Shown here: one piece after another, positions 31,887 through 41,177 of the stretch
Position numbering within the stretch: position 1 is the stretch's first letter
Layout: every line of letters begins with the position of its first letter
Position numbers and translations under genes: made by a program
The notes under the pieces: generated by a model
What the model saw: the letters and a program-made list of their open reading frames with translations, nothing else
Told to the model about the DNA's origin: nothing
The model's database searches: none
Source: Monocercomonoides exilis
Taxonomy: Eukaryota > Preaxostyla > Oxymonadida > Polymastigidae
Direction of reading: 5' to 3'
Assembly (NCBI GenBank): GCA_001643675.2
Contig: LSRY02000041.1
Span: 835,001-876,177, forward strand
Length of the DNA: 41,177 nucleotides

Positions 31887-32847
31887 GATTTTTGTCTATA
31901 AGAGCGCGTTGATGTTATTTTACACTCGCAATAGTTTTCACTTTGCATGACTGGACGCTTTTTTTAAAAACAACTCCCATAACAAAATGCAATTGAAAAA
32001 CAAAATGTGAAATTTCATAGTTAATTTCAAAAGACAATGCATCTTGCAAAACGATGGCTTGCAATACGTTCTTGATGCATGACAACTGCTATAAAATAGA
32101 AATTGAGCTATTTCAAAATTGTTTATTCTTTCACACAAAAAATAATTCAAAATGGGAATTTTTCAAAAAAATTGAATAATTTTCATACGAAATAGAAAAA
32201 TCTTTTTAAAAACAAATATATTTTATCTGTTTTTTTTCAATAAGAATAATCTGATTAATGCACTTAGGGAAAATCAACATAGTGAAAACAGCATTTAATC
32301 AATTAACAAAAAAAATTGACTCAAATTTATTTCTTCAAATTTTTCTTTATTGAATCTTGATTAATATCCCGATGTGAATTAAAATGCTTATGATGAAGAA
32401 ACAAACAAATAAAATATTCCCAGATATTTTTTATGATTTGAAAAAGAATGACCCAAAAAATAAGTTTTCTGTTCTTAATAACAACAATGCGATCAAAATA
32501 ATTATTTTTGCAATGAAAATAAAAATTTCTCATGCTTTCATTGGAAAAAAGATTTTTGTGGAAAAAATGACCTTTTAACAAAACAATGAAAATTTTTAAA
32601 AAATTGCTCACTCGCACACAAAGTTTAAGCTGATACAGTTTTTAAAAACGAAAACAATGGAAAAAATCTACTCAAACATATTTTCAAATGATTGTGAATA
32701 AAAAATTCGTCAGTTGAATAATAATTGTTATTTTGAATGGTAAATTAGTAATTTTGAGTTCATGAAATTTTAATTTTGAATCATTTTTGGCGTATATCTT
32801 TAAATTATAAATTCATCAAATATAATATAGGTAATTCTTTTTCACGT
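31887..32847. other. AT-rich spacer upstream of the giant gene
   Basis: Holds the promoter side of the giant gene. Only short A/T-rich chance frames on both strands; nothing else recognised. Confidence 0.45.
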
Positions 32848-33021
32848 GGGACGAAATTTTTGACTTCATGTATATTTTTCAACACTATATTTTCTTTCAT
32901 TTTTCTCAATCTTTTAATTTCACTTTGTTTTTTTTCCATGAAAATGAAAGACTTGAAATAATGAGATGACAGAAAAGTTTGGAACAGTTTTTTTCTACAT
33001 AAATTCAAGAATTTCATTCCA
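32848..33021 (+). mobile_element. MITE family A, copy 4
   Basis: Starts GGGACGAAATTTTTGACTTC, contains CCATGAAAATGAAAGACTTG and AGAAAAGTTTGGAACAG, and ends ATTTCATTCC. Same order as the copy at 7910. Its first 20 bases also resemble the start of family B. Confidence 0.65.
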
Positions 33022-33555
33022 TTCATGTTTTTTTCAAAAAAATATTTTGAATCGAAATTTTGAAAAAAAACAAAGTTTGGAGATACATTCGATGATGAAT
33101 TTCGCTATGAAATGAATTTTCTGCTTCACTTTCATGTTAAACATATGTTTCAGTGATAATTGAAAAGCATAGAACATTTCAACTTTAATTAATCTTCCTG
33201 TGATTTGAAACTCTATAATTATCGATACTCCGAAAAAATATGTGATTTTAAAAGTTTTTACAAATCATTTGAAGATTAATTAAATAAAAACAATGATTTT
33301 TTTTTTTTTTTACTAATAATGATTTCTCATTTTCAAAATAAAAAAAACAGATTTGATTTCTTTCTGTTCAACAAGTTATTTATTGTCGCCTGAACATTTG
33401 TTTGCATTATTTTTATCAAATTATTCAATTTCTTATTGCTTTCTTGCTTTTCTTTCGTTTTTCTTTAGACTATTTTAATAAATTAATCATTCAATCCCAC
33501 TTTTTTTCGGAAGGAGTTCTATTGTCTTTGTTTGATAGTTCAGTAATATTCAATT

Positions 33556-33822
33556 AAATGGGTGATTCTTTTTGATTTCATGTTTTTTCTGTTTTATTTT
33601 TCGATTTTTGTATTTGTCAGAAAAACTTGGAAATCAATCAAATGTTCTTGATAATGACACTTATGCACCTCGCTGTCTTTCTTTTGTAACGGATGTTTTT
33701 TCGGCAAACAATATCAAAGCATTGAACATATCGATAAATATTCTCTCGTCAATAACATCAAACCTGGAAATAATACTCACTCCAAAGAAATATATTATTT
33801 CAAAAATAATCACTCAAATTGG
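33556..33822 (+). mobile_element. MITE family E, copy 1
   Basis: The left end, AAATGGGTGATTCTTTTTGA, is an imperfect inverted match of the right end, TTTCAAAAATAATCACTCAA (to 33819). The middle reads by chance as a coding-like peptide, but its nucleotide pattern aligns loosely with the non-coding copy at 34603. Confidence 0.5.
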
Positions 33823-33923
33823 AAGAAAAAACAAAAACTGAGGAAATTGTGTTTGCATTATCATATAAGTGATAATTGTTGGCATTATCCATTTATTTAT
33901 CAAAAAATTTCAAATTAATGATA

Positions 33924-34192
33924 TGGGACAAAATATAAGACTTCAGGCATTTTCATAGATAAATTATGCACTTTTGATTAACTTTTTCTGAACAAAAAAT
34001 ACAAATAAATCGGGTTCATTTTTTGAAATACATGTGATGTCACAGAATATAATGTTACGCAATTATTTATCCCTGATTGCAGATATGAAAATCCAATTTA
34101 TTATCAAATCTGAGAAAGATTCACAAGGTTATGAGTGAAACAACTATTTATTGCTTTATGCAAAAAAGCTTGAAAGTCCGTATTTTCCCCCT
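33924..34192 (+). mobile_element. MITE family B, copy 2
   Basis: Left end GGGACAAAATATAAGACTTC; right end GCTTGAAAGTCCGTATTTTC followed by CCCC. Read in reverse, the right end is GGGGGAAAATACGGACTTTC, so the ends are inverted repeats. About 268 bp, non-coding; the best-preserved copy of the family. Confidence 0.7.
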
Positions 34193-34602
34193 TATGTTCG
34201 AAATTCAAGAAATAAACCTTCAGCTCAATGAAAACAGCATTGATTCTTCTCATTATCCGATTTTCATATCCAACGTTTGCTTTTATAATAACTGCAATGC
34301 AACAAACTATCAGATACAGATGCAGTTTTGAGTGGGAATTGATAAAGGCTTGAATTCACACAAAGAAAATTTTATTGTTCACAAAAACAATCACCAATAT
34401 GCAAGTTTCATATTGGATTTTTTTCAGAAATGAATTGTGCTTTCAACGAGGGGCTTTTAACATTCAAAGATTTGTTGTTCATTTGACTACAGGATATAAT
34501 ATAAAAAGTCATTAATTTTATTCAAATGTGTTGTATTTCAAACAAGCTGCATCAGAACACAATCAACATTTTTTTGGTGTCATTTCCAGAAAAAGCAATA
34601 AA

Positions 34603-34868
34603 TGGGTGATTATTTTTGAAATCCTATATTTTCTGTCAAATTTTTCGGTTTGAATTATTGTTATGAATATTTAAAAATGAACCCTGAAAAGTGATAGAGC
34701 TATTTTGTGGCGCATCTGCTATTTTTTTTTCAAATCAAACTTTGGCTTTTGAAACGAAAAATAAATTTTTAAATTTTGTTTGAAATTATTTAACAAATGA
34801 CAATGAATTTTCATTAAAAGAAACATACCGAGAAAAGTTATGATTTCAAAAAAAATTACCCAAATGGC
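34603..34868 (+). mobile_element. MITE family E, copy 2
   Basis: Left end AAATGGGTGATTATTTTTGA followed by AATCC; right end GATTTCAAAAAAAATTACCC followed by AAATGG. The ends are inverted repeats of about 25 bp. The interior is AT-rich with no coding. Confidence 0.6.
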
Positions 34869-35260
34869 ACATTATTATTAACAAGCTTCATTATCAACAA
34901 AAAAAGAAAAAGAAAAAGAAAAATGATTATGGAATATGCATAAACTCACATTAATGCGGGTTAATGCATATATCATAAAACTTATCTCATGATTTTCTTT
35001 ATTGTTAATATTAAATTTTGTTTTCCCATTGTTTCAAAGAAAAATGAAAAAATATTTAAAATATCCAGACTTCATAAATTTCATTCAATCTATTGATTTT
35101 TTTATATAAAATCATGAACTGATAAAACAATGATTACTAAAAAATATTAATGCTTTTGAAAAATGAACAAAGATTTTTTCCACTTCATGTTTAAAAGAAA
35201 GTTGTTAATGATGTTGTTCATTCTTCATATTTCAATAATAATTCTAACATCAAAAACTTT

Positions 35261-35362
35261 TCACTTTTCTGTATTCATCGTAAACTGAAGCACATTCTCC
35301 ATCTCCGGCCTCAAAAGTGTTTGAATCTTATTCGAAGAGATCAATACTTCGTTGAAGATCAT
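35261..35362 (-). pseudogene. Isolated exon-like fragment, 33 codons
   Basis: An ATG-to-TGA frame with clearly better base composition than its AT-rich surroundings (MIFNEVLISSNKIQTLLRPE, then MENVLQFTMNTEK). It looks helical. There are no flanking exons I can connect, so it may be a leftover of a lost gene or a chance frame. Confidence 0.3.
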
Positions 35363-35496
35363 TTTTTGCGGTATTTGTTTATTTTTTTCATTTCAAAAAA
35401 ACTATTTATGATTTCCTCATCGGTTTCTTGATCATTGTCTGATCAAAAGAACATTTTTCAAAAATCTTCTGAAAAACAAATGGGATATTTGAAATG

Positions 35497-35748
35497 TGTC
35501 TAAGTTATTTTGAAAAGTTCCTTTTGTTTAATTTTCATGAAAAAATGAAAATTTCACGTCTTTATCAAATTTCTCTTTTCACTTATGAAACTTCACGAAA
35601 ATGCATAAATTAACATTGTTAAGCATTCATATCCATACGGGTGAATTTTGGTTTGTTGGAATGAAAATTTGATGAAAAAATTCAATTTTCCTTTTCACCT
35701 GAAAATTAAACAAAAGGAACTTTTCAAAATAATTAAGACATGTTATCA
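35497..35748 (+). mobile_element. MITE family C, copy 1
   Basis: Left end TGTCTAAGTTATTTTGAAAA, GTTCCTTTTGTTTAATTTTC; right end GAAAATTAAACAAAAGGAAC, TTTTCAAAATAATTAAGACA. The terminal inverted repeats are about 45 bp with few mismatches. About 250 bp, non-coding. Confidence 0.8.
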
Positions 35749-35769
35749 GAAATTTTTCTCTGTTCATTG

Positions 35770-36036
35770 AACAAAATGTTGCACTTCAGACTTTTTAACA
35801 GAAAAACACTGCACCACCGACAAACTTTTCGTGATCAAATAATTTAAATAAAATCTGTTCGTTTTTTGAAATACATGTTAAGTCACATAACATTATATAA
35901 TTAAATCAATGATGGATTCAAACTAATATAAAAATATCTTGTTTATTCAGATATTGAAGAATATTTTATAAAATTATTCGAAAAATAAAGTTTTTATGAT
36001 TTGTGAATAAAAAGCTTCAAAGTCCATATTTCAATT
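35770..36036 (+). mobile_element. MITE family B, copy 3 (diverged)
   Basis: Contains ACAAAATGTTGCACTTCAGA near the left end, GTTTTTTGAAATACATGTTA (shared with copy 2 near 34020) and AAAGCTTCAAAGTCCATATT at the right. More diverged than the other copies; immediately downstream of family C copy 1. Confidence 0.5.
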
Positions 36037-36488
36037 CATATTTTAGAAATCTTGCAAAATTATTCTCAAACAAATTATTTTTGTGGAGAAGTTGAAAAAG
36101 AATTTTATTGTTAAAAATGAATTATTCCAACACTGAAAATAACATGTTGTTTCAAGCAATGAATGAAAATAACATTTTGAGTTTTTGAAGAATAATTTGA
36201 AAGAAACAAATTTTTGAAATACGGTTATCCAAAACATACACATATTATTTCAAAAATAGTATCCCGCATGGAACGTGATTTTTGAATGGTCTCAAATGTT
36301 TAATCTTATGGTTGAATAAAACATTTCATTCCATTATTATTTTTTGAAATCAATCCGTCAAATTTCATCGCTATGCAAACCATTTCAAGTTGGAAATCAA
36401 TATATTGAATTGATTTGTTCCATAACAATATAAATGGTTGAATTGCTGGAATTGATCGAAGAATTCAATTTTTTGTTAAATTGAATAA

Positions 36489-36736
36489 TAAAATGTCGAA
36501 ATATTTTTGAAAAGTTCCTTTTGTTCAGTATTCAGGTTTATATGAAATTTGAATATTTTCATCAAATTTTCATTCCAACTCACTAAAAGCTTCCAGAATG
36601 GAAATAAATGCTTGATAAAGTTATTATTTCTATTCTGGAAACTTTTGGTGAATTGGATGAAATTTTCTTCAAAATACATAATTTTTGTTTTCACCTGAAA
36701 TTAAACAAAATGAACTTTTCAAAAAAATTTGGACAA
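36489..36736 (+). mobile_element. MITE family C, copy 2
   Basis: Left end TTTTTGAAAAGTTCCTTTTG, right end ACAAAATGAACTTTTCAAAA, the same terminal sequence as copy 1. A second inverted pair lies inside (AAAAGCTTCCAGAATGGAAA against TTTCTATTCTGGAAACTTTT), so most of the element can fold back. Confidence 0.7.
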
Positions 36737-37191
36737 ATATTTGCAAAATATTATTTTTAAAAAAAATAGCATGTATCTGATATAATATGGTTCTTTAATC
36801 ATATTTGTTGAATAATATTGCATTAGTCGTGAACATTTTATTGTCAGAAATTCACATGTAATAGTTTTTTCCTTCAGAAATATATCAAATGGAACAAAAT
36901 TTAATATGATTGAACATAAGGTTACTTTTAGGGAACCTCAAAAATTGAAAATTTGCTCATAAAAATGCTTTTTGTTAACAAGCAAACTTTCATCAACACT
37001 CTTTGATGTTGAATGCATGTTTTATTATCATTTTGCTTTTATAGGGTTTTCTTTTCAAAAACAACTATCCCCTTTTGAAATTTTAGAAAAATATTTTAGA
37101 AGAGTTATTTTTATTCTAAAAAAAGATATCTTTAGATTTCTTTTTTGATTGATGGTGTTATTTGCGATTGTTATAGTTCGAAACAGCTCAA

Positions 37192-37370
37192 TTGGGGCGA
37201 AATTATTTCTTTTATGAAAAAACTTTGTTTTGTTCCAAACTTTTTCCCTATCTTATCATAAAATATCAAACATTCCCATACTTTAGTGTGAAGAAAAAAA
37301 AGAAAATTGATAAAAACATCAAAAATAATTTGGTGGAACAAAATTCATAAAACCTAAAATTTCGTCCCAA
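37192..37370 (-). mobile_element. MITE family A, copy 5 (reverse)
   Basis: Begins TTGGGGCGAAATTATTTCTT and ends AAAATTTCGTCCCAA, so the ends are inverted. The inner blocks GTTCCAAACTTTTTC and GGTGGAACAAAATTC are the reverse complements of other copies. About 180 bp. Confidence 0.7.
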
Positions 37371-37450
37371 TTCAAGTATTCAAATGAAGTTTGAATAAAT
37401 TCTTTTGAAATTTCAGATGTGAATAGAAAACCATTCAATCATTTTTGACT

Positions 37451-37860
37451 TATAGTAACTTTCATAATAGGCGGACACTTTCCTAATGGCCGGACAGTAG
37501 CCTTTTCTCAGCAGCTAATGAACGTAGAATTTTGATTTTTTCCCACATCGATCGTAAGGCGAATATGAGTATATGAAGCATTCTGAGAATACTTTATTCT
37601 TGTTCATTCATTTTTTAAAAATAAATTTTGTTTTTCGGAGAAATTCGGAAAAACTAATTACTCCGTGTTTCTCCGAAAAACAAAATTTATTTTTAAAAAA
37701 TGAATGAACAAGAATAAAGTATTCTCAGAATGCTTCATATACTCATATTCGCCTTACGATCGATGTGGGAAAAAATCAAAATTCTACGTTCATTAGCTGC
37801 TGAGAAAAGGCTACTGTCCGGCCATTAGGAAAGTGTCCGCCTATTATGAAAGTTACTATA
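37451..37860. mobile_element. 410-bp fold-back MITE with perfect 193-bp arms
   Basis: Arms 37451-37643 and 37668-37860 are exact reverse complements over 193 bases as read, with a 24-base loop. The ends read TATAGTAACTTTC, so the element can be seen as starting after a TA and ending before a TA, compatible with the TA duplication of Tc1/mariner/pogo-type elements. Inside each arm a motif occurs twice in direct orientation about 18 bp apart (TAATAGGCGGACA and TAATGGCCGGACA), which could be paired transposase-binding sites. No coding capacity. Confidence 0.85.
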
Positions 37861-37964
37861 TATCAATAGGTTAGTATATGCATAATGCATTAATAATATC
37901 TCAATCTTTGAGTTTTTGGATTCATATTCATGTATTAAAGCAAAAAAGCGGGTGCTCCTAAAGT

Positions 37965-38124
37965 TACCTTTTGTCTATGATTGCAGCAATGATGCCAATT
38001 AGCCGAATTGAAAATGTGATTAATATATTGACACAAATTGGAATTGAATTTTTTTTGATGAAGGAAGTTTTAATGAATTAATATAATAACAACGCAAAAG
38101 CTTGATAATCCTTTTTTCCCCCTA
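37965..38124 (+). mobile_element. Possible MITE family B, copy 4 (partial)
   Basis: Shares GATTGCAG and the right end GCAAAAGCTTGATAATCC followed by TTTTTTCCCCC with the family. The left half is not alignable by eye. Confidence 0.35.
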
Positions 38125-38926
38125 ATCAAAAATTACTCCGAAATCTTTATTGAAAACAACAAAATTCAACAGTTTTTCATCCAAAAAACAAGCTCTAAAT
38201 AGAAAATTAAATCAAACAAAGCATTTCCACTATTCCAAGATTATATAAACGAAGGAAAGTTGAGACTGATATAAAAAATAAAAAAAAAATAAAGATATTT
38301 AAAAAAGAATAAATCCTTATGTCAATCAGCACGACTTTTCTTTAAATCTTTCAATGAGAAAATTTGTTCACGAAATCAGTATAACTTTTTAATCCATCAC
38401 ATAATGCAATATTTGATAAATATTCAAAAAGTTGATATCAGAGGTTTTGCTTTATTCGAGCGGTCATATCAATTTCTCCATTGGCATTGAATAGAATTTT
38501 TTCTGTTTAAAAAGCAAAAATTCTATCAAATACTCCAGATCGACAAAATGTTCCGCTTTTATTAACTTTTATTTATCTTTAAAAAGTGATCATGCATTCT
38601 CTTTCTTGATTAACATTTCTGGCGTTCTTCTGGGGAGAGCGTCTCAGAAAACATTAACATTGACGCACAAACAAAAAATTTGATGTGCTATGACATTACA
38701 AGAAGAAGTAGAAAAACAAGTGAATGAATATTGTAAGTGTTTCCAAAAAAAATATATTGAATAATAAGTGCAGGCTGATGACACAATTAATGGGCTTTAA
38801 ATTCATCAGTCTTTGATTTCTTGTGAGAACAGTGCTTCCTTCACTTTCTTGTTTCAATATTCTCTCCTTTGTTCTGTCTGCTCAGCACAGGATGATCACT
38901 TTCCATATGTTTAGTATTCTTTGTCT
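38125..38926. other. AT-rich spacer
   Basis: About 800 bases downstream of the pseudokinase gene. No ORF, RNA gene or clear repeat. Confidence 0.4.
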
Positions 38927-41177
38927 TCAAAACACACTTGTGTACTCAAACCCTCTGCTCTCGTTTTCTGATTCTGCCTCAATACCAATTGCATCAGTCA
39001 TCATCAGGACTGCTGCGCCTTCAGGAAACAATTCCACAAGGATACGCTTCATATTCGCAAGTGACAGTCTATCCCCAACATTCGATGACAAACACTGTTT
39101 CGCCATCGATTTCAAACGAGATCCCTCAACTTTGCCCAAGTTTGGCCTTTCTCCGTTCACAATCTTCTGCCCTGCCACTTCTGCCTCATACTCTCCAAAT
39201 GGAATCTCCAGTGTCAAACACTCCCACAGCATCATCCCTATCGAAAAAGCAACAGATTCCTTTGTCGCTCCCAATTTCTTGTTCATCAGCAACTCTGGTG
39301 CCTTCCACCTCAGGCACTCCTTTTTGAAGTCATCCTCATCCTCAAAGGCGGATGAAGGAAGAGAGTCACTATCATCATCACTGGCAGATGTGACAACAGT
39401 TGAAGATGAAATGGATGACGAGTCTGAATCATCATCTGACAATAAGTCAGAGTGCATCACAATACAAATCACCATGTGTTCGGAGAACAAAACTATGTGA
39501 GGACTCATATTGGCAAGTGACTGAAGAGGATTTTCCATTTCATCAAAAGAGTGAATTGCTCCGTTCGCCACCCAGAACAGGATCTGAGCAGCTGTTTGTT
39601 CTCTTTCCTTCAATGTGCCAATTGCCATCTCTTTTGTCTTATTCCTTCCGTGGAGCAGCATGAACAATGAATCCCTCATATCCACAATCAGCTTCTCATG
39701 TGGAGATGAACAGGCCATCGCATCCACCAGATTCGACATTGATGATGTGGTTGGGCACAGATCCTCTCCACGAACAAATGTTGAATCTGAATCAGTTGTT
39801 GAAATGGATGAGATAGATGAAATAGATGGCGATAGTGTTCTCTTCCTTATCCCTTCTTCCTTCTCATCAACCTTCTCTAGCATCCATTCTGGGATCTTGT
39901 CTGAGTCTCTCCCCAAAATATATTCCGTTGAGCCACATTCACTCAACAAATGCTCTGACGACTCGGAATGTCCCAAGCTTTTCGCATGCACTCTCTTCTT
40001 TATCCTCTCTTCATTCTTCTTCTCTGCCTCCTTCTCTGCTCTCCTCCACTGCTCCTCTGGTGACATCTCCATCGTCACCATCTCAAACACCTTTGGATCC
40101 TTTTTAATTGTATCATCTACTATTTCCTTGTATTTTCTTGCTTCTTCTTTTGCACTTCTCCATCGAATAATTGCAATAACAGATACAACAAGAACAATCA
40201 AAAGAACAACAGCCAGAATAATCACAACAAAGAACCATGATGATTTCGCTTCATTTTCTTCTTTGACGATGTTCCCATCTCCTTTTCCATCGGGCTCGCT
40301 TCTGTTCCTCAAAACAGCCATAGAAGTGAATGCTTGAGCATCTAGTCTCCCAAACAAAATTCTCACCGATATTTCTGCTTCTTCTGGAGCCGAGTCAATG
40401 AAGCCTGAATCGATGGTCGAGAAGACATTTGTCTCCGATCCAAATGAATCCTCTTTCAAATCAAATGTTGTGATTGACTTTTCATCACCAACAGATATCA
40501 CCACCTGAAACGAAAGGTTGCACGGAAGAAGCAGCGATCCTTCAAAGACTATCTTTGCTGAATCTTTTTCTTTCTCCATTTTTGCTGAATCCAAAATGGG
40601 AATGAAAAATGGAGAAATTCGTTCACCTGCCATCCCATCCAATTCGCACCCATCATTCAGAATCCAGAGAGATGTGTTTGGCAAGATTCCATCTCCCCCT
40701 TTCAAGCTGACAACATTCAACATTCCACAATCCGAGCAGATGATGTTCCTTCGAGCCGAAGGATATCCCTCAACAGATGGATTATTGTTCTCAAATTCTC
40801 CTTTTGTTATGGAAAGAGAGCCATCTGAAACTGATAACCCTCCAGCCGATGAATTCGATATTGTTGTTTCTTTCATTATCACAGAACTCTTCGCAATGTG
40901 TACAAGAGATCCATTCCACTGACAGATCTCATCAACAACTTCATTCATCTCTGAGACTGAAATCAGATTTCCTTCAAACTTACACGAATCAATCAATACG
41001 TTGTTGGCCGACAATATTGCCACTTGACTTCATTTCATGGAATCTGAAATACACTTATCAAGTGAGCAGTTAAACATTTCAAAAGCTGATGCAGTTTGAT
41101 ATGACCTAACAACACAAGGACCAGAAGAAGATTGAATGATGTTTGCAAACATCATTCAATCTTCTTCTGGTCTGTGT
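38927..41177 (-). CDS. Beta-helix / transmembrane / pseudokinase protein, 5' partial, with in-frame stop
   Basis: The open frame runs from 41029 down to TGA at 38927; 41023 is only a GTG. Upstream the same frame continues as coding-like sequence (CVVRSYQTASAFEMFNCSLD, then KCISDSMK) but is cut by TGA at 41030-41032. Counting from 41023: residues 1-250 are beta-helix ectodomain with SSAGGLSVSDGSLSI-type turns, 262-287 are the membrane helix, 290-345 are a charged helix, and about 415-660 are a kinase-like domain. The APE motif is present (RWKAPELL, 573-580), as are the helix-F region (FSIGMMLWECLTLEIPFGE) and a helix-I-type end (CLSSNVGDRLSLANM). The catalytic-loop region reads SPHIVLFSEHMVIC, without HRD or DFG, and I see no glycine loop or VAIK lysine, so it is a predicted pseudokinase. 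Likely a signalling receptor-like surface protein (inference). Confidence 0.75.
41119..41172. repeat. 54-bp perfect palindrome at the window end
   Basis: 41119-41145 is the exact reverse complement of 41146-41172 with no spacer; the centre is GTTTGCAAAC. It falls in the coding strand of the gene above, five bases from the end of the sequence. Confidence 0.95.

Noticed and set aside
32327-32617. A 96-codon minus-strand frame rich in Phe, Ile, Lys and Asn
   Set aside because: Composition is that of random AT-rich DNA and there is no domain, start context or neighbouring exon.
34131-34331. A peptide ending CFYNNCNATNYQIQMQF as a possible last exon
   Set aside because: Half of it lies in a family B MITE and no upstream exon could be joined; kept only as a weak suspicion.

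Overview
The window reads as nuclear DNA of a flagellate protist, most likely an oxymonad close to Monocercomonoides. This is inferred from gene content, not from a search. The reasons are short GT-AG introns, very AT-rich spacers, and secreted or membrane proteins with beta-helix (pectin-lyase-like) ectodomains. One of those proteins carries a C-terminal pseudokinase, a layout I associate with Monocercomonoides. Other pointers are armadillo-type solenoid proteins and a DIRS retrotransposon. TAA and TGA both end recognisable genes, so the TAA/TAG = Gln code known from the oxymonad Streblomastix does not apply here.

Layout. 1-1525 (-): a YIF1-like ER/Golgi membrane protein, cut by the left edge. 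2347-4287 (+): an unknown 646-residue protein with a Ser/Pro minisatellite. 5501-7170: a decayed Merlin-type DNA transposon with a nested MITE that ends in a 30-base poly-C run. 7318-7560: a scrap of a pogo/DDE_1 transposase. 8266-9740 (-): a five-exon armadillo-like gene whose exons I could join in frame. 10073-10921 (-): a cathepsin B-like cysteine protease. 11311-12187: a fold-back element whose arms are tandem repeats. 12365-13609 (-): a broken intron-rich gene. 13842-18430: a 4.6-kb DIRS retrotransposon on the minus strand, with gag, RT/RNase H and tyrosine recombinase, all but gag interrupted. 18838-21215 (-): a beta-helix surface protein with a frameshift. 22701-31886 (-): one very large multi-exon gene with extreme low-complexity sequence, in a purine-rich, GC-richer island. 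32.0-38.9 kb: a gene desert packed with MITEs and one 410-bp perfect fold-back. 38927-41177 (-): a beta-helix / transmembrane / pseudokinase protein with an in-frame stop, ending in a perfect palindrome at the right edge.

How it fits together. There is no operon-like organisation. The housekeeping candidates (YIF1-like, cathepsin B) and the solenoid proteins stand alone. The two beta-helix proteins form a surface or signalling family. At least four kinds of mobile DNA (DIRS, Merlin, pogo-like, fold-back/MITE) fill the spaces between genes. I found no undescribed system that I can defend as a whole. The best leads are the transmembrane pseudokinase, the fold-back elements and the DIRS recombinase with altered catalytic residues.
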